From IMG/VR virus record IMGVR_UViG_3300044701_003953, positions 143,521-207,520 of that record: a stretch of 64,000 nt of DNA. One strand, given 5' to 3'. The stretch comes from a virus. The notes under the pieces are model-generated. The model was not told where the DNA came from. It saw nothing but the letters and a program-made list of their open reading frames with translations, and searched no databases. Below, piece after piece: positions 58,353 through 64,000 of this stretch. Made by a program: the position numbers and the translations under genes. Position 1 is the first letter of the stretch, and each line of letters opens with the position of its first letter.

Positions 58353-61352
58353 TTACCAAGTATCGCTTCCCCATGCCACACGCCGCCAGATATCGGTGAC
58401 ACCATCGTAGTCAGAGGTACAGTAGTAGTGATAGTTGGCGTCATTTGCGATCATACCTGTGACATCACCTGCTTGTCCTAGGCTGGTCACGGGAACAGTT
58501 GTTACTTTAGAAACTTGATCGATTAGTGCTACAGCAGTACCAGATACCAAGAGTTCTCCAGTGGATGTGACTGCTAATGCGTTGGCAGGGGCGTCTTGGT
58601 CAAACGTCAACCATGCATGACCGAGAGCGTCGTTCTTGAAGATACCAAATCGTGCATGTTCGGTGGTGTCGCTGGTATTGCTGCCAGCACCAATGCCGTC
58701 GTTCCAATCCCATTGCAGAGAAGCAGTTCCAGAAATATTGTCGTTGCCATACGTGATAGCGACACCAACAGTGGGTTCGCTGTCATTGACTGATCCGATA
58801 TGTAGAGTCAAACCTGGGTTGCTTTGTTTGATACCGACTCGATCGTTCATGACGATTTCGCCTGCACCATTGGCATCAATGGTGATGCTACTATCCGTAG
58901 TGGATACACCAATGGTGTTGTTGGCGAAGGTAAAATTGCTGGTAGGCTTGTTGACGAGATCGTTGTAGTCACCGCTGGTGGCTACGGTTGCTAAGACTGG
59001 AGCACCAGCGAGACTGGAATACTGACCATCAAAGGCATCGGTGATTCCATAGCCATCAAGAGTGGATGGCAAACCAGTGAGTTTTGCGAAGGCCAATTCT
59101 GAATCTGCGGTGAGATATGATCCCAGATCTGAGATCTGGCTTTCTGTGATAGAGATGTTGGCCTGATGTTGCGTGACGCTAGAAGAACTGACGTAAGAGT
59201 CAGGTACGGTAGCCCAAGTCACTGCGGCTGTGAGATCATTGGTTTCTGTATAGGATGTGAGATAGTTAGCGTCGTTGACAAAAGAACTTACATTAGTCGG
59301 CAGATCTTCGAGATCGAGGTAACTGCCCGAAGTGGCGACTGGCGCTAAAGATACAGCATCGACCTTGCCAGCGACGTCGCTGGCTACTAGATAACCTGCA
59401 TCGTTGCTGAACACACTGACTACCGAAGGGATAGTCGGTATCGTGGGAAGATTATTTAGATCATTATAGTTATTAGTTGTAGCAACAAGAGATAAATCGG
59501 CTATGTTGGCTTTGAGTGCTAATCCACTGGTCGCGGATGCAGAAAGATTAGTGATGGCATTGTTGAGGTTGCTGTCGGCTCCCTGGAATGCAGCTACTAT
59601 TTCTGCTAGTGAATCGAGTGCGGCCGGATCGACATTGTTGGTAATATTATCAATCTGATCTTGTAGCTCTTGGTCAGCCGAGGATCTCTGTGACGCTTCG
59701 TCATCTAACGACGATTGTGTCACCAAATCCTGTGGAATTTCTTTGAGTTGGTTATAATATCCTGAAAATGCCTGTCCATCACCAAAAATGATGCTTTGCC
59801 CGACGATCAATGAGTTGTTAGTCGTTATGTCACCGGCATTGTAAAGAATAGCAGTAGGATCTTCAGAGAGTATGCTGTAACGATTTTCGATCACAGAAGT
59901 ACCCAATGATCTCGCCCACGAATTTGAACTATTGCTACGATAAGGCAGATAAAGTCCTGCGGCATTTTTTACCGTAGCTGCACCGGTGGAGTTGTCAGTC
60001 AATATAGATGGTACAAATCCAGCAGCAACATCCACTATGGAATCCTCGTCGCTGGTTGACATCAACTGGGCTCCAGCGATAAATCCCACTAGCATTCCTT
60101 TGTCGGTGTCGGTGTCTCCGGTGGTCGTGGTGTCGATTACATCTAGCGCACCAGTGGTAGGTTTAGCGAATGCGAAAGATGAACCTCCCGATAGTTGGCT
60201 GATCGTACCTTTTCCGATGGCACTAGCTGAAAATGCTGTTCCTGATATCGTAGCAAACTTAGTCCATGCGTCCCAAGTTTGGCCATCTAGTATAATGTCA
60301 ACTGTTGAGTTGAAACCTCTTAGTCTGTCATACTTAGTAAGATCTTCAGTGACACGCACTTGCGTGACGAAACTATGACCAATTTCGGTATAGTTTTGTG
60401 TATTTGTAGAACCGTTGCTGACTAAATCTTTAGCTGTTACAAATAATGCACCAACAGGATCGTAGGTCTTGAAAAAAGTATCGCTGTAAGATGTTCCTTC
60501 GCTAGAGACATCAAGAGAGGCTCCGTTGGTTATCACCAACCGACCTTGCTGATCGATCGTGACGAAATTTCCCTGTTGGGCGATTATATCTTCGACTTCA
60601 GTTCGATCAACTTTGTCTGCGAGCGCCTGATCAATGGCCTCTACTGTTGATATGCTGGCCTTGGTCGCAAGTTCGTCGATTATGTCATTGACTGTTGATG
60701 TGTTGGCCTTGGTCGCAAGTTCGTCGATTATGTCATTGACTGTTGACACATCGGCCTTGTTGTTTTCTAATAGAGTGTCATTAGCCTGCAAAGATGCAAC
60801 ATTGGCAGATATAGCAGTTATTTGTATTTGTAAATCAGTGTCGCTAGAAATCCTAGCGGAAATTTCTTCATCAAGGCCAGAACTGGTTCCGATACTCAAG
60901 GACTCGATGCTGCTTTCAACGGCATAAATTCGGCTGGAAATATTGGCTGCGAATCCAGCATCGTCATTTAATGCCTCTGCTAGTTCTCTGAGGCTGTTTA
61001 GGTTGCTGGGTGCTGAGTCGATCAGATTGCTGATCGATGTTCCGATCTTGTCATCGATCACAGACGATAGCAGAGATACTTTATTATCGGTGTAGTTCCT
61101 TGATGCAGCGATAGCGTACTCGGCTTTGGTGTCTGCGTATCCTTGAGATGCCGCCCCAGTGATATCCGATACTGTGAGTAAAACATCGCCAACTTGGTCG
61201 TTTACGCTCATCACCGCAGAATTAACAGTGATTTCAAATCTGCTTTCTGCTATGTTAGCGAAATTCTGGTTGATCTTTTCAAAGGCCCTACGCAGAGAAT
61301 CGCCGTCCCCGGTACTGTTACCTGAACCGATGTTTACGTTCGAAAATGACAT
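58353..61352 (-). CDS. Long tail fibre protein
   Basis: 999 residues. Repeats typical of fibre shafts: TVNDIIDELATKA twice in tandem, then NDLNNLPTIPTIP, VFSNDAGYLV and SFVNDANYLT as found in phage fibre/collar repeats. The N-terminus shares a FEKINQNFANIAES segment with the 298-residue fibre protein. The ribosome site AAAGGATGG is part of an inverted repeat around a late promoter. Host-recognition fibre likely; receptor unknown. Confidence 0.8.
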   Translation of the reverse strand: MSFSNVNIGSGNSTGDGDSLRRAFEKINQNFANIAESRFEITVNSAVMSVNDQVGDVLLTVSDITGAASQGYADTKAEYAIAASRNYTDNKVSLLSSVIDDKIGTSISNLIDSAPSNLNSLRELAEALNDDAGFAANISSRIYAVESSIESLSIGTSSGLDEEISARISSDTDLQIQITAISANVASLQANDTLLENNKADVSTVNDIIDELATKANTSTVNDIIDELATKASISTVEAIDQALADKVDRTEVEDIIAQQGNFVTIDQQGRLVITNGASLDVSSEGTSYSDTFFKTYDPVGALFVTAKDLVSNGSTNTQNYTEIGHSFVTQVRVTEDLTKYDRLRGFNSTVDIILDGQTWDAWTKFATISGTAFSASAIGKGTISQLSGGSSFAFAKPTTGALDVIDTTTTGDTDTDKGMLVGFIAGAQLMSTSDEDSIVDVAAGFVPSILTDNSTGAATVKNAAGLYLPYRSNSSNSWARSLGTSVIENRYSILSEDPTAILYNAGDITTNNSLIVGQSIIFGDGQAFSGYYNQLKEIPQDLVTQSSLDDEASQRSSADQELQDQIDNITNNVDPAALDSLAEIVAAFQGADSNLNNAITNLSASATSGLALKANIADLSLVATTNNYNDLNNLPTIPTIPSVVSVFSNDAGYLVASDVAGKVDAVSLAPVATSGSYLDLEDLPTNVSSFVNDANYLTSYTETNDLTAAVTWATVPDSYVSSSSVTQHQANISITESQISDLGSYLTADSELAFAKLTGLPSTLDGYGITDAFDGQYSSLAGAPVLATVATSGDYNDLVNKPTSNFTFANNTIGVSTTDSSITIDANGAGEIVMNDRVGIKQSNPGLTLHIGSVNDSEPTVGVAITYGNDNISGTASLQWDWNDGIGAGSNTSDTTEHARFGIFKNDALGHAWLTFDQDAPANALAVTSTGELLVSGTAVALIDQVSKVTTVPVTSLGQAGDVTGMIANDANYHYYCTSDYDGVTDIWRRVAWGSDTW
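60656..60746 (-). repeat. 48-bp in-frame direct repeat in the fibre gene
   Basis: 43 bases at 60656-60698 are identical to 60704-60746, 48 bases apart. They encode tandem STVNDIIDELATKA units, so the fibre shaft can lengthen or shorten by 16 residues by recombination. Confidence 0.9.
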
Positions 61353-61355
61353 ATT

Positions 61356-61391
61356 ACCATCCTTTTATATACTATTTATCGAAAGGATGGT
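61356..61391 (-). other. Inverted repeat flanking the late promoter of the long fibre gene
   Basis: A perfect 10-base inverted repeat: ACCATCCTTT at 61356-61365 and AAAGGATGGT at 61382-61391. The minus-strand copy near the start contains the ribosome site AAAGGATGG; the other copy lies upstream of the late promoter. Confidence 0.7.
61373..61380 (-). promoter_or_regulatory. T4-type late promoter motif GATAAATA before the long fibre gene
   Basis: 20 bases before the fibre ATG at 61352, between the arms of the inverted repeat. Confidence 0.65.
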
Positions 61392-61436
61392 GGTTCGTGG
61401 AATTGGTGGGATTTAAACTGGGTGTTTAATGAGCTA

Positions 61437-61988
61437 TCAAGTACGTTGATTGATCACGGACCAATCCATGATCTTCCAGAGTGAATCGATATATTTTTTC
61501 TTGTCGCTGTGATAATCCATCTGGAAAGCGTGTTCCCACATGTCGATGATGATGACTATGCCGTCGCTGGGAATACGATGATTCTTGATTTGTTTGAGCT
61601 TGCCTTGACGATTCACATACACCCAGCCCGACCCTTGTACTTTCATGCACTCTTCAGTGATGGCTTTTTTGAAAGTGACAAAATCACCATACTCCCTGTT
61701 GATCATGTCTAGGATTCGCCCAGTGGGGCGATTACTGGCTGAACGTGTTTTGAACTGGCTAAAATAAAGATCGTGTAAGCGGGCCCCGGCTTCGTTGAAA
61801 GTGCAATCACCTTCCTTGGCATTGTAGCGGGTGACATAGCCCTTGTAGAGTTTTCCATAATGCAGTTGCATCAAGGCCGAACTCAATACAGGAGTGAAAC
61901 TGTTCATGCCCCCAGGCAGTTTGACCATTTCCAGGGTTTGGGAGTTCTTTGATTCTAGTAGATCAATGATTTCACGTATTTCATTCAT
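61437..61988 (-). CDS. sodB: Fe/Mn superoxide dismutase
   Basis: 183 residues with the SOD metal ligands His43 (QLHYGKLYKGYV), His72 (LHDLYF) and the DMWEHAF motif with Asp149 and His153 (DxWxH), plus GGMNSFTPVLSSAL before. About as long as bacterial SodB (192). It dismutates superoxide in the cytoplasm. The ATG lies 7 bases after an AATAAATA late motif without a ribosome site. Next to infA. Metal preference (Fe or Mn) cannot be told from these residues alone. Confidence 0.85.
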   Translation of the reverse strand: MNEIREIIDLLESKNSQTLEMVKLPGGMNSFTPVLSSALMQLHYGKLYKGYVTRYNAKEGDCTFNEAGARLHDLYFSQFKTRSASNRPTGRILDMINREYGDFVTFKKAITEECMKVQGSGWVYVNRQGKLKQIKNHRIPSDGIVIIIDMWEHAFQMDYHSDKKKYIDSLWKIMDWSVINQRT

Positions 61989-61994
61989 GATCTA

Positions 61995-62213
61995 TTATTT
62001 ATTGCGATATGTTATACGTCCTCGATTGAGATCGTAAGTACTCATCTCAACGTCAACTGTATCGCCCATGAGTATCTTGATGTTATGCTGTCTTAGTTTG
62101 CCGCCCAAATATGCGACTATGACGTGTTTGTTTTCTAATTCCACCTTGAACGTAGCATTAGGTAGTAGTTCAAGAACAGTACCAGTTACTGTGAGAGTGT
62201 CATCTCTTGCCAT
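61995..62213 (-). CDS. infA: Translation initiation factor IF-1
   Basis: 72 residues, the same length as E. coli IF-1. The OB-fold pattern is typical: [22 protein letters not shown] then [18 protein letters not shown] and [10 protein letters not shown] (in parts), ending [11 protein letters not shown]-1 binds the ribosomal A site during initiation. A late motif and AGGAG lie upstream. As a phage gene it may bias initiation toward leaderless or phage mRNAs; this is an inference. Confidence 0.9.
   Translation of the reverse strand: MARDDTLTVTGTVLELLPNATFKVELENKHVIVAYLGGKLRQHNIKILMGDTVDVEMSTYDLNRGRITYRNK
61996..62003 (-). promoter_or_regulatory. T4-type late promoter motif AATAAATA placed against the sod start
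   Basis: 7 bases (ATAGATC) lie between the motif and the ATG at 61988. It overlaps the infA stop codon region. Confidence 0.6.
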
Positions 62214-62243
62214 GTGTTAGTTTTAATCTCCTGATAAAGTATG

Positions 62244-62251
62244 TATTTAAT
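62244..62251 (-). promoter_or_regulatory. T4-type late promoter motif ATTAAATA before infA
   Basis: 30 bases before the infA ATG, overlapping the end of the metallophosphoesterase gene. Confidence 0.5.
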
Positions 62252-63065
62252 CTAACTCTATTAATTTGGGCTGGAAAGTCTGGGCTTGTGACTCATATCC
62301 CATATAACCGCGCGGATTACACACGATACGGGTATCTCCGATCATGTAATCGAAATCAAAATGGGTATGACCGTGTGTCCACAGCGCGATGTCGGGTCGG
62401 TCTAGGATGAACTCGTCCATGTCGCTGTGGAACGCACCGTTCATGACTTTGTCATGGCGATACAGATCGTGGATGCTCTGTAGGCTAGGGCTATGGTGTG
62501 TGACTACCACTACACGACGGTCGATGATGCCCCAGCCATGTCGCTCTTCGATCACATGCTTGATGTAGGCTCGCATCTGGCGATGGTCTTCTGCGGTATG
62601 TCGTGGCAGTAGTTTCCACACGTTCGTGTCGTTGGTATTCTTACACGCACGATAGTCGTTCATCAATGCTTCTACGGAATGTACGGTGATGGGGTCGCCG
62701 CGGTTCAGGTCAGTCCAGAGAGTGCCACCGATGAAGGTATAGCCCCCGATGTCCACGGAGCTTTTTTCTAGCAAATGGATGTTCCGCAATTCTAGCTGAT
62801 CGAATATATCTTGTAGTTGGCTCTGGCTTTTAGCGAAGTCACCGGAGTAATGTTCATGGTTGCCCATGACATAGATCACGTGGGGGAAGTCCCGGGAGAC
62901 ACGCTGGAAGAAATTCCTGTAGCGTTCGCCACGCTCGGAATCTTTGTTGATGTGATGTGCCGTACAGATATCGCCGCCAAGGATGAGCACATCCACTCCA
63001 TCGCGGTTTTCAATGTTTAAGTCTGCGAACTCAAGGTGTAGGTCGCTGGTTTGATACAGTTTCAT
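62247..63065 (-). CDS. Calcineurin-like metallophosphoesterase
   Basis: 272 residues. The five metal-binding blocks are clear: SDLHLEF, LGGDICT, VMGNHEHY, VVTHHSPS and THGHTHFD. The family includes phosphodiesterases acting on nucleotides, RNA ends or cyclic dinucleotides. The protein might remove signalling nucleotides used in anti-phage defence, but the substrate cannot be read. It overlaps the upstream small gene by 35 bases. Confidence 0.9.
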   Translation of the reverse strand: MKLYQTSDLHLEFADLNIENRDGVDVLILGGDICTAHHINKDSERGERYRNFFQRVSRDFPHVIYVMGNHEHYSGDFAKSQSQLQDIFDQLELRNIHLLEKSSVDIGGYTFIGGTLWTDLNRGDPITVHSVEALMNDYRACKNTNDTNVWKLLPRHTAEDHRQMRAYIKHVIEERHGWGIIDRRVVVVTHHSPSLQSIHDLYRHDKVMNGAFHSDMDEFILDRPDIALWTHGHTHFDFDYMIGDTRIVCNPRGYMGYESQAQTFQPKLIELD

Positions 63066-63306
63066 TTTTTTCCATCTCTTGTTTCATCTTGTTCATCATC
63101 GAAGCCATCTTGGATATCGCTTGGTCGATGTCTACTTCGGCCCGGACGTTCTCGGGCATACACACCGCACGTCCCAGTGACGAATTTGAGCTATTAAACG
63201 TCTTCGCGAAAGATTCGCATTGTGTCTGTGTTTTGAACTGTGCGAAGTGCTGGATCTTGCCATCGTTGGTAAACAACACCAACACGAAAATGAGTTTAGT
63301 CATCAT
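63031..63306 (-). CDS. Small possibly exported protein
   Basis: 91 residues. A hydrophobic N-terminus (KLIFVLVLF) could be a signal or anchor; then two Cys and a charged, Lys/Met-rich C-terminus (MNKMKQEMEKNE) that may form a short coiled coil. No family recognised. It overlaps the metallophosphoesterase gene by 35 bases. Confidence 0.6.
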   Translation of the reverse strand: MMTKLIFVLVLFTNDGKIQHFAQFKTQTQCESFAKTFNSSNSSLGRAVCMPENVRAEVDIDQAISKMASMMNKMKQEMEKNETVSNQRPTP

Positions 63307-63316
63307 GTCAGTCTCC

Positions 63317-63448
63317 TTAACCGAACCATTTGCGACAACCCGGGAAACGATCTTTCACTGGTTCCCAGATATGCCTTTCTACTCGGCCGAACACAGCGGG
63401 CCTGGGGATCAACCAACCTACAGCGATACCTACGATCAATGTAAACAT
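63317..63448 (-). CDS. 43-residue membrane protein
   Basis: GGAG 6 bases before an ATG at 63448 opens a 43-codon frame: MFTLIVGIAVGWLIPRPAVF (a single span) then RVERHIWEPVKDRFPG and CRKWFG, a basic amphipathic tail. It lies between the two small unknown genes and is too short for usual gene lists. Confidence 0.65.
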   Translation of the reverse strand: MFTLIVGIAVGWLIPRPAVFGRVERHIWEPVKDRFPGCRKWFG

Positions 63449-63450
63449 CG

Positions 63451-63861
63451 TTATCTCCTCATGTGTGCGATGGCTACCGCTTCTTCGTCAGAAAAGATAG
63501 GTACCGCGTTGGATTTATGTAGAGTGCCGATACCTTTGATCTTGTCGCCGGTATAGACTTTCTGTGGGGGTAATGCCGCTACACCACCACCCGAATCACG
63601 ACTAGGTATGACTTGTGGCTCACGTCCAGGCGGATACTTAGGCCCGGACTGTAATGGGCGGAACGCACCGCGTGGCATCTGTTGTGCTGGCGACTTGTTC
63701 GAAAAGCGTGGAGCGAGTTTATCCCACGACTTCTGTAGTTCTTCCCACTCACGAGCTTCGCGCTCGGCCTTTTGCTTGGATTCCGAAGATGCCCACTTCT
63801 TGTGTGCCTTCTTAGAATACTTGGTGGTGGTCATCCAAGGGCCTTCAAGATGCATCGTCAT
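63451..63861 (-). CDS. Unknown basic phage protein
   Basis: 136 residues, Lys/Arg-rich and Pro-rich, with a predicted helix KSDKAEREAREWEELQ-like in the first half and a Pro/Gly-rich middle. GAGGAG lies 7 bases before the ATG at 63861; a second ATG nine codons in is also possible. It overlaps the gene upstream by 17 bases. Function unknown. Confidence 0.6.
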   Translation of the reverse strand: MTMHLEGPWMTTTKYSKKAHKKWASSESKQKAEREAREWEELQKSWDKLAPRFSNKSPAQQMPRGAFRPLQSGPKYPPGREPQVIPSRDSGGGVAALPPQKVYTGDKIKGIGTLHKSNAVPIFSDEEAVAIAHMRR

Positions 63862-64000
63862 GCTTCTTCTCCTCTTCGTACTGTCGGATCATACGGTAAA
63901 CAGGTTCCATGCGTTCGGCGAACACTTCGGGAACCGCGTCTGACGCTCTTTGCATATCCCACTCTGTTGGGTAGTGTCGCAACAGTCGTCGGGCTTCGCC
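63845..64000 (-). CDS. C-terminal part of an unrecognised protein, cut by the window edge
   Basis: The frame is open from the right edge to a TGA at 63847-63845 and gives 51 residues, ending MIRQYEEEKKHDDAS. Upstream is REARRLLRHYPTEWD-like sequence with helical character. The start lies outside the window. It overlaps the next gene by 17 bases. Confidence 0.55.
   Translation of the reverse strand, partial: GEARRLLRHYPTEWDMQRASDAVPEVFAERMEPVYRMIRQYEEEKKHDDAS

Noticed and set aside
60656-60746. CRISPR-like repeat
   Set aside because: Only two units, 48 bases apart, without a variable spacer of the right kind, and in frame within a fibre gene.
99-63943. Numerous plus-strand open frames opposite minus-strand genes
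   Set aside because: They lack ribosome sites and lie inside confidently assigned minus-strand genes, so they are shadows of the opposite frame.
1-64000. tRNA genes
   Set aside because: No cloverleaf with CCA-type end and TTCGANNC loop was found by eye. A tRNAscan run on the full window would be needed to be certain.

Overview
The window looks like part of the genome of a large T4-type myovirus. It encodes a family B DNA polymerase, a T4-type sliding clamp and clamp loader, a gp31/GroES-like co-chaperonin and a holin/spanin/endolysin lysis set. It also carries long fibre and tail-like proteins and at least nineteen copies of a T4-type late promoter motif, nTAAATA. Nearly all genes lie on the minus strand, tightly packed and often overlapping by 4 bases (ATGA). 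No integrase, att site, rRNA or recognisable tRNA was seen, and no stretch longer than about 175 bases lacks a gene. The host is probably a Gram-negative proteobacterium. The cargo (tripartite tricarboxylate transporter proteins, a proteobacterial-type isocitrate lyase) fits Burkholderiales-like bacteria best; that is an inference.

Layout. 0-3.4 kb: sugar and surface chemistry (DegT-like fragment, GalE-like epimerase, glycosyltransferase, SDR). 3.4-7.6 kb: a DpdA-like transglycosylase, a QueD-like T-fold protein, conserved unknowns and a sulfotransferase. 7.6-13.4 kb: sliding clamp, radical SAM enzyme, methyltransferase, DNA polymerase and a small DsbA-like protein. 13.4-17.2 kb: a tandemly duplicated two-gene module, each copy an asparagine-synthase-type PP-loop ATPase plus a partner. 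17.3-21.4 kb: isocitrate lyase, a Cys-rich miniprotein, Dps and small phage proteins. 21.4-28.2 kb: nucleotidyltransferase fusion, glycosyltransferase-like protein, ClpA and a J-protein. 28.2-31.3 kb: lysis module. 31.3-33.2 kb: glycosyltransferase-like protein and unknowns. 33.2-37.0 kb: two TctC-like binding proteins, TctA and a LuxR-type regulator. 37.1-39.0 kb: the only plus-strand block (PhoH and a DctP-like protein). 39-47.6 kb: a region driven by sigma-70-type promoters, with a nuclease-helicase, two methyltransferase-fold proteins, an HNH nuclease and a ParB-like protein. 47.7-51.7 kb: clamp loader, co-chaperonin and a DnaE-like fragment. 51.7-61.4 kb: virion and fibre proteins. 61.4-64 kb: superoxide dismutase, IF-1, metallophosphoesterase and small proteins.

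How the parts fit. Replication and nuclease genes tend to carry TTGACn-17/18-TAnAAT promoters (host polymerase, early), while morphogenesis and lysis genes carry nTAAATA promoters (late). The metabolic cargo points to organic acids: TctA/TctC for tricarboxylates, a DctP-type fold for dicarboxylates, and isocitrate lyase for glyoxylate and succinate. Dps and superoxide dismutase point to oxidative stress, and ClpA, DnaJ, GroES and IF-1 to proteostasis and translation.

Most unusual items: the duplicated PP-loop module; the nuclease-helicase/methyltransferase cassette; late-promoter geometries that would hide the ribosome binding site only in read-through mRNA; a recurrent promoter-to-ATG spacing implying leaderless transcripts; and near-identical DNA tracts shared by the two TctC-like paralogues.
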